DNA of 64,000 nucleotides from Dellaglioa kimchii (GTDB lineage: Bacteria > Bacillota > Bacilli > Lactobacillales > Lactobacillaceae): contig NZ_CP170736.1 in the NCBI RefSeq assembly GCF_046115505.1, forward strand, positions 620,001 through 684,000, read 5' to 3'. This document shows positions 8,771-17,142 of this stretch, piece after piece. Below the pieces are notes generated by a model. The model worked only from the letters and a program-made list of their open reading frames with translations, ran no database searches and had not been told where the DNA came from. A program made the translations under genes and the position numbers. Every line of letters starts with the position of its first letter. The stretch's first letter is position 1.

Positions 8771-9907
8771 TTATTGGACATAATCATTATCGGCCTGCGT
8801 CATAGGTGAAAATGCTTGGTAATATTCATATGTTTTAGAATATTCTATTTTTTTAGAATTTGAATTGAAAATAAAATAGAAATTACCTTTCTTTCTGTCC
8901 AATGGCTTCAAAACAGCCTGGATAGAATCTAAACTAGCATTGTTAAACGGACCAGGCCCATATCCTTTATAAACGTACAAATTATATGGTTTATCCACGT
9001 AATAATCAGCAGTCGTTAAATCTTTTTGCGGTATATTTAACGCATAACTAACTGATATTTTAGATTGTAACGTTATTTCTGCTGCAATTCGATTGAAATA
9101 AACACCGGCTATTTTTTGACGATCCTTATGATTTTCCGTCTCTTTTTCAACTAATGAAGCGAGAGACATAACCTCTTGTACTGTTAATTTTTGTTTTTTT
9201 ATTGTTGCATAATAAGGTGATAATTCATTATTTGCTTTAACAATCATTTGCTCAACAAGATTTTTTAACGTTGTTTTTTTATAAACAGTATACGTAGCTG
9301 GGAACAAATAACCTTCTAAAGGATATCTCACGTTTTTAGATGCCATAGTAGCGTCTAAAAGATCTGGATATTTTTTATCTAAGTAATCCAAAAAAGTTTT
9401 ATTTTTCATTAATTTAATAAAATCATTATATGAAAAACTTGTTTCTTTTGAAATGGATTTACCAATTTGGTTAATTGTTGTTCCCTCACTAACCAATACC
9501 TTCGCTAATTTATTTTGTATAGGTTCACTACTTCCACCTTGTTGCAGTGTCCAAGCAATTTTATCCAAACTCATGGATGCCTTAAGTTGGTAGTAGCCGC
9601 CCTTAAATTGTGACACCTTTTTTTGTTTGACATAGTACGTATACACCGTACCACTTTTAATAATTTTATTTTTTTCTAAAATTGTTCCAATTTGTTTTGT
9701 ACTGGATCCAATCGGAATATAAACTTGTTCAATTTTATTATTATTTTTATCTAATGGATCTAAAGACGCCTTGATATATCTATAGGTCATAAACAATATT
9801 GTCAGTAGTAATATACATAATAATGCAATGACCCCTGCAATAATTTTCTTAGCCTGGTTTTTATTATTCTCTGGCGGTAATTCTTGAGATATATCATCTT
9901 TTTTCAT
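8771..9907 (-). CDS. mltG: Endolytic murein transglycosylase
   Basis: MltG (YceG family) cuts nascent glycan strands in the membrane and so sets peptidoglycan chain length. The 378 residues have a short cytoplasmic N-terminus rich in charged residues, one membrane helix at about 22-42, a LysM-like region and the YceG catalytic domain. Glu254 in SLVEKET is the expected catalytic residue, followed by the conserved GVYFNRI and GYGPGPFNNAS segments. The ATG has a GAGGAGG site. It is 51 bases from pheT and 83 from greA. Confidence 0.93.
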   Translation of the reverse strand: MKKDDISQELPPENNKNQAKKIIAGVIALLCILLLTILFMTYRYIKASLDPLDKNNNKIEQVYIPIGSSTKQIGTILEKNKIIKSGTVYTYYVKQKKVSQFKGGYYQLKASMSLDKIAWTLQQGGSSEPIQNKLAKVLVSEGTTINQIGKSISKETSFSYNDFIKLMKNKTFLDYLDKKYPDLLDATMASKNVRYPLEGYLFPATYTVYKKTTLKNLVEQMIVKANNELSPYYATIKKQKLTVQEVMSLASLVEKETENHKDRQKIAGVYFNRIAAEITLQSKISVSYALNIPQKDLTTADYYVDKPYNLYVYKGYGPGPFNNASLDSIQAVLKPLDRKKGNFYFIFNSNSKKIEYSKTYEYYQAFSPMTQADNDYVQ

Positions 9908-9958
9908 TGTTTAACCTCCTCACGCTTAATAATAAGTATTATTAAGCTGCGTCCTAAA

Positions 9959-12379
9959 TTATCGAATATCAGCCCTAAGCGTCTCTTTTAAAGCTTCGAT
10001 AACACGGTTAAAATCATTTGTGACATCTTCTTCAACCAAAGTTTTTGTAATATCTTGATAAGTTAACGTATAAGCAAGGGATTTCATGCCATTTTCAATA
10101 TGAGATCCTTGATAAAGATCAAATAAATGAACATCAATTAAAGACTTTCCACCTTGTTTTTTAATTAACGCTTCAATCTCACTGTTAGCTATATCATTAG
10201 CAACTACGAGGGCCACATCACGAGTAACTGATGGAAATTTAGAAATAGGCGCAAATAATCGGTCTGCTTTTTTCGCATCAACTAATTTTTGAAGATCTAA
10301 TTCAAAAACGTATGTTTCCTTTAAATTAAATTCTTTAGCTGCATTAGGGTGTACTTGGCCTACAAAACCAATTAATTCATCTTTTAAATAGATATCGGCT
10401 GTTCGTCCTGGATGCATATCTTCATGACTTTCAGAAGATACATATCTAACATCATCAACCAATTCTAATTGTGTTAATAATTGTTCAACAACACCTTTAA
10501 TCATGTAGAAATCAACAGGTTGTTTTTCGTTTTGCCAATTTGCAAGTTTAAATAATCCTGTCATTGCACCTGCAATATGTTCAATTTCAGTAGGTCGATC
10601 TTCGCCCTCACTGCGGAAAAAGACTCTTCCTTGTTCATAGAAAGCAAGATTGTCAGATTTTCGTGCTTCATTGTACGCTAAATCATCTAATAACCCGCTG
10701 ATTAAGTTCATTCTTGTTGTTGTTCGTTCTGAGCTCATTGGGAACATTAAATTTGTAGTAAAAACATCTTTTTCTTCAAAAATAAATTTACCAGCTTTTT
10801 CTTCCGTTGTTAATCCATAACTAATAACTTCAGATAACCCAGCTGATTCCAAAATATGACGCGCCTGTTTAATCGTTTTTTGTTTATAAGTATATTTACC
10901 AGGAGTCATTTTGCCAGTTGGTAGTGTAGAAGGAATATTATCGTATCCATAAATACGCGCGATTTCTTCTACTAAATCTGCTTCAATACTAATATCCCAA
11001 CGTCTTGCAGGAACTTCAACATTTAAAGTGCCATCGCGATTTACAACCGTAAATCCTAATTGTTTAAATAATTTAGTGATTTCAGATTCTGATAATTCAG
11101 TCCCAAGTACACCATTAATATGTGCCACCGTTGTATCAACAAAAGTTGACTCTGCTTCTAGCTTACTTGCACTTGCCGTACCCGACACAACTGTTCCATC
11201 ACCTAAATTAGCGATTAACTCTGCTGCTGCATCAAGTGCTTCTTGTACTGTTTCAACGTTAATCCCACGTTCAAATCGCATTGAGGCTTCACTATGAATA
11301 CCCTGTGTGCGTGCTGTTTTTCTAACCATTGAATTGTTAAATACTGCAGATTCAATCGCAACTGTCACAGTTTCGTCGGTTATTTGTGTTGATTCGCCAC
11401 CCATTGTCCCAGCAATAGCAATTGGTGTTTTACCATTTGTAATCACAATATCTTTTTCTTTTAATTCCCGTTCTTCGCTATCTAGTGTTGTAATCTTTTC
11501 ACCAGCATTAGCCGTTCTTACTAAAATATCTTTACTGCCTAATTTATTGTAATCAAAAGCATGGAGTGGTTGACCATAATCCATTAATATATAATTAGTC
11601 ACATCAACGACATTATTAATAGGTCTGACTCCTGCATTCCAAAGACGAATTTGTAGCCACATTGGGCTTGCTTTAATCGTTAAATCTTTAATCACGCGCA
11701 TCGAATACGTGGGTGCTAACGTTTTATCAGGCAATGATAAAGAAATATAATCTTCAATTTTTTCAGTAGATGTTTCTTTTAATTCTGGATGCTTAAACGT
11801 TGCCGGAACATCATAGTCAGCAGATAATTCGTGAGCTACCCCACGCATACTTAACATATCAGCACGATTTGGTGTCACATCAATATCAATAATATCATCA
11901 TTCATACCCAAGTAATCAAAAACTGATTCACCAGGAATTGCATTTTCTGGCATCACGTAGATACCTTCTACAAATTCTTTAGGAACAACACTATCTGAAA
12001 ATCCAATTTCTTGTAACGCACAGATCATACCTTCAGAAGCTTGTCCGCGCATTTTACCACGCTTTATTTTAACATTATCAGCAATTCTAGAATTTGGTAA
12101 GGCAACAATAACTTTTTGCCCTGCGGCAATGTTAGGTGCGCCACAAACAATTTGAATAAGAGACTCTTCGCCAACATCAACTTGGCAGATATTTAAATGA
12201 TCAGAGTCTGGATGTGGTACTAAACTATCAACATATCCGACAACAATTTTTTTAAGTCCTTCAGAAGGACGTTCAACGCTATCAATTTCAACGGCTGTAC
12301 GAGCTATTTTTTCAGCAATAATTTCAGGTTCAATTTCTAATGTTAAATATTCATTCAACCAATTTTTAGATACTTTCAT
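9959..12379 (-). CDS. pheT: Phenylalanyl-tRNA synthetase beta subunit
   Basis: This subunit of the alpha2-beta2 enzyme charges tRNA-Phe and provides editing. The 806 residues match the bacterial length: an N-terminal EMAP-II-like tRNA-binding domain (about 40-150, with HPDSDHLNICQVDVG), the B3/B4 editing domain, B5, a catalytic-like core and a C-terminal ferredoxin-like anticodon-binding domain from about residue 710 (PISKFPSVTRD). It starts 5 bases after the pheS stop and is controlled by the upstream T-box. Confidence 0.97.
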   Translation of the reverse strand: MKVSKNWLNEYLTLEIEPEIIAEKIARTAVEIDSVERPSEGLKKIVVGYVDSLVPHPDSDHLNICQVDVGEESLIQIVCGAPNIAAGQKVIVALPNSRIADNVKIKRGKMRGQASEGMICALQEIGFSDSVVPKEFVEGIYVMPENAIPGESVFDYLGMNDDIIDIDVTPNRADMLSMRGVAHELSADYDVPATFKHPELKETSTEKIEDYISLSLPDKTLAPTYSMRVIKDLTIKASPMWLQIRLWNAGVRPINNVVDVTNYILMDYGQPLHAFDYNKLGSKDILVRTANAGEKITTLDSEERELKEKDIVITNGKTPIAIAGTMGGESTQITDETVTVAIESAVFNNSMVRKTARTQGIHSEASMRFERGINVETVQEALDAAAELIANLGDGTVVSGTASASKLEAESTFVDTTVAHINGVLGTELSESEITKLFKQLGFTVVNRDGTLNVEVPARRWDISIEADLVEEIARIYGYDNIPSTLPTGKMTPGKYTYKQKTIKQARHILESAGLSEVISYGLTTEEKAGKFIFEEKDVFTTNLMFPMSSERTTTRMNLISGLLDDLAYNEARKSDNLAFYEQGRVFFRSEGEDRPTEIEHIAGAMTGLFKLANWQNEKQPVDFYMIKGVVEQLLTQLELVDDVRYVSSESHEDMHPGRTADIYLKDELIGFVGQVHPNAAKEFNLKETYVFELDLQKLVDAKKADRLFAPISKFPSVTRDVALVVANDIANSEIEALIKKQGGKSLIDVHLFDLYQGSHIENGMKSLAYTLTYQDITKTLVEEDVTNDFNRVIEALKETLRADIR

Positions 12380-12384
12380 TATCT

Positions 12385-13431
12385 CTAACCTCTTTTCGTA
12401 AATTGTGACAGGAATCGATTATCGTTTAAATAAAAATGACGAATATCGTCGATACTATATTTAAGCATCGCAAAACGATCTGGTCCTAAACCAAAGGCAA
12501 AACCACCGTATACTTCAGGGTCGACACCGGCCATTCTTAATACATTAGGATGTACCATTCCAGCGCCTAAAACTTCTAACCAGCCTGTGTATTTACAGAT
12601 TGAACAACCTTTACCCGCACATTTAAAACAGGTCACATCGACTTCAACTGACGGTTCCGTAAATGGGAAGTAACTTGGTCGTAACCGAATTTCTTGTTCT
12701 TCTCCAAAAATTGTTTTAGCAATTAGTTCGATTGTTCCCTTTAAGTCAGCCATCGTAATATGTTTGTCGATTACTAACCCTTCGAACTGGTGAAATTGAT
12801 GTGAATGCGTTGCATCATCTGTATCACGTCGATAAACTTTACCAGGTGAAACCATTTTTAATGGTCCTTTTGAAAAATCATGTGTTTCCATTGTTCTTGC
12901 TTGAACGGGTGATGTTTGTGTTCTCATTAATAATTCTTTTGTAATATAAAATGTATCTTGCATATCACGAGCGGGATGATCCGCAGGTAAGTTCAACATT
13001 TCAAAATTGTAATGGTCTTCTTCTATTTCTGGACCTGAAACAACTTGATACCCCATACCCAAAAAGAGCTCTTCCAATTCTTCAATCACTTGCATAATAA
13101 CATGTGGCTGCCCTAATTGAATTTGGGCACCTGGTAGCGTTACATCGATTTTTTCTTTTTCCAACTTTTTAGCAGTCATTTTAATTTCAAGTTCTTCATT
13201 TTTCACACGAATAGCTTCAGCTAACTCATTTTTAATGGTATTAGAAAAGCTACCAATTTTAGGTCGTTCTTCAGCTGATAATTCCTTCATACCTCTTAAA
13301 ACTTCTGTGATTGGTCCTTTTTTTCCAAGTAAATTAACACGAATAGCATTAATTTGTTTTAGATCCTCTGATTCACGAATTTGTTTCAAGCCTTTTTCTT
13401 GTAACTCAAGTAATTTCTCTTTTAAATCCAT
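12385..13431 (-). CDS. pheS: Phenylalanyl-tRNA synthetase alpha subunit
   Basis: Catalytic class II subunit of 348 residues. An N-terminal coiled coil (1-100) binds tRNA, and the aminoacylation domain follows with the motif 2 region FHQFEGLVID and motif 3 FGLGPDRFAM. A Cys-rich CFKCAGKGCSIC segment is present, as in other Firmicutes PheS. The gene is first in the pheST operon and lies 42 bases downstream of the T-box terminator, so it is expressed when uncharged tRNA-Phe accumulates. Confidence 0.97.
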   Translation of the reverse strand: MDLKEKLLELQEKGLKQIRESEDLKQINAIRVNLLGKKGPITEVLRGMKELSAEERPKIGSFSNTIKNELAEAIRVKNEELEIKMTAKKLEKEKIDVTLPGAQIQLGQPHVIMQVIEELEELFLGMGYQVVSGPEIEEDHYNFEMLNLPADHPARDMQDTFYITKELLMRTQTSPVQARTMETHDFSKGPLKMVSPGKVYRRDTDDATHSHQFHQFEGLVIDKHITMADLKGTIELIAKTIFGEEQEIRLRPSYFPFTEPSVEVDVTCFKCAGKGCSICKYTGWLEVLGAGMVHPNVLRMAGVDPEVYGGFAFGLGPDRFAMLKYSIDDIRHFYLNDNRFLSQFTKRG

Positions 13432-13473
13432 TAATATCGACTCCTTTATTAGTTGTTTTGATAGATTTTAGAC

Positions 13474-13726
13474 ACAAAAAGACCCCGTCCTAAAAAGGGA
13501 CGAGGTCTCGCGGTACCACCCTTGTTTTTGAGAATACAAATTCCCAAACACTCAAAATGATAACGGCCATTAACCGGTTAATTGCATGATTTAAGTTAGC
13601 CTACATTAATTAACAGCTCTAGAAGTGAATTCAATATTTTATTTATTGGTTAGTTTCAGTCTAGCTAACCATCCCTTTAAATCCAAGAAAAATATCTACT
13701 ATTTTCTGTCTAAGCCTTTATTCTAT
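13474..13726 (-). ncRNA. Phe T-box leader of pheST
   Basis: The minus strand carries the T-box sequence AGGGTGGTACCGCG (13522-13509), which pairs with the CCA end of uncharged tRNA, overlapping a terminator stem (about 13481-13490 with 13498-13508) followed by a T run. A TTC specifier candidate at 13629-13627 is followed by ACTTC, the same context as the Thr specifier in the thrS leader of this window. Uncharged tRNA-Phe would favour the antiterminator and allow pheST expression. Confidence 0.93.
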
Positions 13727-13732
13727 ATTCAT

Positions 13733-13761
13733 AGTTTAAAGGTATCAAAGCCTATCGTCAA
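13733..13761 (-). promoter_or_regulatory. Promoter of the pheST T-box transcript
   Basis: On the minus strand, TTGACG (13761-13756) and TAAACT (13738-13733) are separated by exactly 17 bases and lie just upstream of the T-box leader. The -35 box is nearly at the end of the HxlR gene. Confidence 0.75.
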
Positions 13762-13764
13762 GTC

Positions 13765-14109
13765 TTACTCGCAATCTTTAAGTGTATACCACTTTTCTGA
13801 CCATGCATGGACGCTATCCATCATATTTTTCATGTCTTTTCCTTGTTCAGTAAGCTCATAAAAACTACGACTAGTTTCACCGATGGCGACTCTTGAGATA
13901 ATATTAGTATCTTCAAGTTCTTTTAAACGTTCAACCAATACACGGTCACTGCATTTATCAACCTTTTGAGCTAATTCTTTAAATCGTTGAGGTCCTTCAT
14001 CCAATAAAACGTTAATAATTAAACCGTTCCATTTTTTGCCTAATATTGAAAAAGTTTTTTCAAATTTAGGACACATTTCATAATTTGTTTTTTCTTGAAC
14101 AACTTGCAT
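13765..14109 (-). CDS. HxlR-family winged-helix transcriptional regulator
   Basis: Small DNA-binding protein of 114 residues. Its core is the HxlR winged helix: KFEKTFSILGKKWNGLIINVL, then a recognition region and FYELTEQGKDM near the end. Cys12 in MCPKF sits where redox- or electrophile-sensing HxlR proteins often carry a conserved cysteine, so thiol sensing is possible but unproven. The ATG at 14109 follows GAGGAGGGG by 6 bases; the longer frame from 14151 has no binding site. Its target is unknown, and no obviously regulated enzyme is adjacent. Confidence 0.88.
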   Translation of the reverse strand: MQVVQEKTNYEMCPKFEKTFSILGKKWNGLIINVLLDEGPQRFKELAQKVDKCSDRVLVERLKELEDTNIISRVAIGETSRSFYELTEQGKDMKNMMDSVHAWSEKWYTLKDCE

Positions 14110-14194
14110 AATTAACCCCTCCTCAGTTACTTTATTACTATATTTTATCATTAACTAACAAAAAGTAAACAAATTGGTTCGTTTTCGAAAAAAC

Positions 14195-14226
14195 AAAAAG
14201 GATAAGCCTGAAGACCTATCCTTTTT
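14195..14226. terminator. Bidirectional-type terminator after the HD-domain gene
   Basis: A 10-bp perfect stem (AAAAAGGATA at 14195-14204 and its complement at 14217-14226) with a 12-base loop immediately follows the stop codon of the HD-domain gene on the minus strand. Confidence 0.7.
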
Positions 14227-14230
14227 AAAG

Positions 14231-14731
14231 CTATTTTAAAATTGCAATTAATTGCTGAAAGCTATGTTTTGATTTATTTTTTAACGGTGATGAAACTTCA
14301 CTTGTTGCTTCATATTTATCAACCATGGTTACAATATATCCCTCTGGATATTTAGGTGGTGCAACAGTAGCACCCCACATATGTTTCATGATGATATCTT
14401 TTTCTAAATCAGATAATGTCGTTAACTTCTCTGCATTTCTAATAGCGATACGCGGATGAATCCAAGCATGTGTACCGCGATCGAATTTAGTTGTACGCCA
14501 ATCGTAGTAAAATAAATCATGTAATAATCCGGCCCTTGCCGTTGCTTTTGCATTTAAATGTAATCTTTTAGCGATACGATAACTGTCATAGGAAACTGAG
14601 ATTGAATGTTCTAATCGAGTAGAAAAATGATGTTGTGTATATTCACTTAATCTTTGAACTTCTGGTTTTGCCAAAAGGTCTCCAACATAACTCATATATA
14701 ATTCATCATCAAGATACGAATCTTTTTTCAT
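14231..14731 (-). CDS. HD-domain phosphohydrolase
   Basis: A cytosolic HD-superfamily protein of 166 residues. The metal-binding pattern is present: His in RLEHSISVSY, the HD pair in GLLHDLFYYDW, a downstream His in IIMKHMWG and Asp in MVDKYEA. HD proteins hydrolyse nucleotides or phosphate esters; the substrate of this subfamily is unknown. It lies downstream of the SPOUT methyltransferase on the same strand, a pairing common in lactobacilli. It is unrelated in sequence to YqeK, the other HD protein here. Confidence 0.82.
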   Translation of the reverse strand: MKKDSYLDDELYMSYVGDLLAKPEVQRLSEYTQHHFSTRLEHSISVSYDSYRIAKRLHLNAKATARAGLLHDLFYYDWRTTKFDRGTHAWIHPRIAIRNAEKLTTLSDLEKDIIMKHMWGATVAPPKYPEGYIVTMVDKYEATSEVSSPLKNKSKHSFQQLIAILK

Positions 14732-14771
14732 ATACTAGTACGCCCCCAAAATATTTTTTCCTATCTCCATC

Positions 14772-14810
14772 ATAACTGATTGAGCACCTATTGCAAGCGC
14801 AATCAGTTAT
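14772..14810. repeat. Inverted repeat downstream of the trmH-family gene
   Basis: Two perfect 11-base arms (14772-14782 and 14800-14810) with a 17-base loop lie between the methyltransferase stop and the HD gene. No T run follows on the minus strand, so it is not a clear terminator; it could be an RNA hairpin that sets expression of the HD gene. Confidence 0.4.
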
Positions 14811-14847
14811 CTTTAGTAAATCGTAATAATTTCACCAAATATCATAA

Positions 14848-15612
14848 TTAAGCTTTAAGATGAAACATTAGTACACCTGCAGCAATAGCGACATTTAACG
14901 ATTCAGCACGACCTTTAATTGGAATATATAAATTAGCATCCGTTTCATTTAACAGATCATTACGCATCCCGTTACCTTCATTTCCCATAATTAAACCAAA
15001 ATTATCTGTAGCAGAAATCTCACGATAACTAAGTGCATCTTCATTTAATTCAGAACCATAAATAGCAATATTATTTTCTTTGAATAAGGTAGTAACTTCC
15101 ATTAAATCGGCATCTACTAATTGAACATGAAATTGGCTTCCCTGCATCGAACGTAAAACTTTAGGATGATGACTATCTGCACTACCCTCACCAAAAATGA
15201 CACCTGTTAAACCGGCAGCATCGGCAGTTCTAACCATTGTTCCAATATTTCCTGGATCTTGAACACCATCTAGCATTAACCAGCCACCAGTTAAATGGTC
15301 AACTGATAATTGTTGATTTTCTTCCATCTCAGTTACCGCGTAAATACCTTGTGGCGTACTCGTGTCAGCAAGATATAAACTAACTTCAGATGAGATTTCT
15401 ACTTGCTCAATTGTCGTATCGGCTATTTCATCAAAATATCTAAAATCATTAGTAACAAGTAAATATTCAATTTTTGCGTTTGCCATGAGTGCTTCTTTAA
15501 CTAAATGCCAGCCTTCTAAAAGGTATTTATTTTCCTTTTTACGACCTTTTTTAGTTTGTAATTTTTTCCAGTATTTAATCTTAGCATTCTGTGTTGAATT
15601 AATTTTTTCCAT
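14848..15612 (-). CDS. TrmH/SpoU family RNA 2'-O-ribose methyltransferase
   Basis: The 254 residues have an N-terminal L30e-like substrate-binding domain (NAKIKYWKKLQTKKGR, about 1-100) and a C-terminal SPOUT knotted domain. The latter carries the three motifs: N-terminal DPGNIGTMVRTADAAG, then IMGNEGNGM and LNVAIAAGVLMF at the SAM-binding knot. It probably methylates a ribose in rRNA or tRNA and resembles Bacillus YsgA. The exact nucleotide cannot be read from sequence. It is divergent from acyP, with about 134 bases between the starts. Confidence 0.9.
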   Translation of the reverse strand: MEKINSTQNAKIKYWKKLQTKKGRKKENKYLLEGWHLVKEALMANAKIEYLLVTNDFRYFDEIADTTIEQVEISSEVSLYLADTSTPQGIYAVTEMEENQQLSVDHLTGGWLMLDGVQDPGNIGTMVRTADAAGLTGVIFGEGSADSHHPKVLRSMQGSQFHVQLVDADLMEVTTLFKENNIAIYGSELNEDALSYREISATDNFGLIMGNEGNGMRNDLLNETDANLYIPIKGRAESLNVAIAAGVLMFHLKA

Positions 15613-15667
15613 AAATGTACCCCTCTTACTATTGGAAATAATTATAGCATATTTAAAATAGCATTAG

Positions 15668-15697
15668 TTGGTCATTATCATCTTTTCCAGTTATAAT
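15668..15697 (+). promoter_or_regulatory. Promoter of acyP
   Basis: TTGGTC (15668-15673) and a perfect TATAAT (15692-15697) are 18 bases apart. An in-frame ATG at 15696 falls inside the -10 box and so would not be in the transcript, which supports the later acyP start. Confidence 0.6.
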
Positions 15698-15746
15698 GAA
15701 AGCAATAAATGCCTATATCTACTTTATAATATGGAGGGATTACATT

Positions 15747-16022
15747 ATGAGTGCTATTCAAATAACTGTTTTTGGTCGCGTGCAGGGTGTTGGCTTCAGA
15801 TATACGACGAAGAGATTAGCCGATGATCTAAGCATCTACGGGTCAGTACAAAATAATTTTGATGACAGTGTCACAATTAAAGCAAGTAGTTCAGATAATA
15901 CCCAATTAGAAAAATTTATTCAAAAAGTTAAAAATTCACCTACACCAGCCGGTAAGGTGACTGATTATAAAGAAACCCCCTTAACTAATTATATGCCGAC
16001 TGCCTTTACCGTTATTTACTAA
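15747..16022 (+). CDS. acyP: Acylphosphatase
   Basis: Small cytosolic enzyme of 91 residues that hydrolyses acyl phosphates such as carbamoyl phosphate or 1,3-bisphosphoglycerate. The family signature FGRVQGVGFRY supplies the catalytic Arg, and the second motif GSVQNNFDDSV supplies the catalytic Asn. The start at 15747 follows GGAGG; 17 upstream in-frame codons begin in the promoter and are not counted. It is transcribed towards yidC, with a separate promoter in between. Confidence 0.94.
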   Translation: MSAIQITVFGRVQGVGFRYTTKRLADDLSIYGSVQNNFDDSVTIKASSSDNTQLEKFIQKVKNSPTPAGKVTDYKETPLTNYMPTAFTVIY

Positions 16023-16043
16023 TTACGATTTATTTATAGCCCA

Positions 16044-16072
16044 TTGAAATCCCCCTATATTTAAAGTATAGT
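16044..16072 (+). promoter_or_regulatory. Promoter of yidC
   Basis: TTGAAA (16044-16049) and TATAGT (16067-16072) are 17 bases apart and 38 bases upstream of the YidC start. Confidence 0.7.
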
Positions 16073-16109
16073 AATCGATATAGTCACTTTAAGAGGGGAA
16101 AATATATTA

Positions 16110-17042
16110 ATGAAAAAGATTAAACGTTTAACAATGCTCCCAATATTCATGGCGCTTGTCCTGTTCCTATCGGGATGCGTCCGCAGAGACAAGAATGGTA
16201 ATCCTTTTGGGATGGTTTACGACTATTTAGCAAAACCAACTCAGGGATTGCTTGACTGGTTATCCGCCCATCTAGGTAACAACTATGGTCTAGCAATTAT
16301 CGTTATCTCAATCGTCATTCGCTTAGCACTTATGCCAATGATGATTAATCAATCGAAAAAAGCGACCGTTCAACAAGAAAAAATGGGTTCGATTCAACCA
16401 CAATTAAAAGTCATTCAAGAACGACAAAAAAATGCTAAAAGTTCAGAAGAAAAAGCAGCTATCAGTCAAGAAATGATGGCACTTTATAAAGATAACAACG
16501 TCAGCATGACTGGCGGAATTGGCTGCCTACCATTATTAGTTCAAATGCCAATTTTTGCTGCGCTATACGCTGCAATCTTATATTCTTCAGAATTAAAGGA
16601 TGCTGTCTTCTTTAGCATTAAATTAGGTACACCATCAATTATCTTTACTGTGCTATGTTTCATTGTGTACTTGGGTCAAGGATTCATTTCAACAATTGGC
16701 ATTCCGCCAGAACAAAAGAAAACAATGCAAACAATGTTAATTGCTAGTCCAGTTATGATGGTCTTTGTTACAATGAGTGCGCCAGCAGGTATTGGTCTCT
16801 ACTTCTTCATCGGTGGCCTCTTCGCTTGTGTTCAAACATTTATAATTATGTTAATGCGTCCTAAGATTCGTCGCGAAATTCAAGCTGAACTTGCTAAGAA
16901 CCCACCAATTGTTAGAGAACGTTCAACAATTGATGCTGTTGAAGAAACAGTGGAACAAACAATTGATAATGTTGAAGATAATCTTTCAAATGTAGCAAAA
17001 AATAATCGTAATCGTAATGCTGGTAAACAAAACCGCAAATAA
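16110..17042 (+). CDS. yidC: Membrane protein insertase YidC (lipoprotein form)
   Basis: Inserts and folds membrane proteins together with, or independently of, SecYEG. The 310 residues begin with a lipoprotein signal peptide ending in LSGC, with Cys23 the lipidated residue. The 60KD_IMP core follows with about five membrane segments: the YGLAIIVISIVIRLALMP helix with its conserved membrane-embedded Arg, the cytosolic helical hairpin, and GCLPLLVQMPIFAALY. The C-terminal tail is acidic then basic, as in ribosome-binding YidC2 proteins. It is monocistronic, with its own promoter and a strong terminator. Confidence 0.95.
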   Translation: MKKIKRLTMLPIFMALVLFLSGCVRRDKNGNPFGMVYDYLAKPTQGLLDWLSAHLGNNYGLAIIVISIVIRLALMPMMINQSKKATVQQEKMGSIQPQLKVIQERQKNAKSSEEKAAISQEMMALYKDNNVSMTGGIGCLPLLVQMPIFAALYAAILYSSELKDAVFFSIKLGTPSIIFTVLCFIVYLGQGFISTIGIPPEQKKTMQTMLIASPVMMVFVTMSAPAGIGLYFFIGGLFACVQTFIIMLMRPKIRREIQAELAKNPPIVRERSTIDAVEETVEQTIDNVEDNLSNVAKNNRNRNAGKQNRK

Positions 17043-17055
17043 AGATTAACCATTT

Positions 17056-17105
17056 AAAAAAGCTTACCATTCTTAGAATTGCTCTAAGAATGGTAAGCTT
17101 TTTTT
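17056..17105. terminator. Terminator between convergent yidC and arlS
   Basis: A perfect 17-bp inverted repeat (17061-17077 and 17083-17099) with a 5-base loop is flanked by A and T runs, so it can serve both strands. Confidence 0.92.
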
Positions 17106-17142
17106 AATTATACTGTCTAAATTTTTGTATTGCATTTCAACA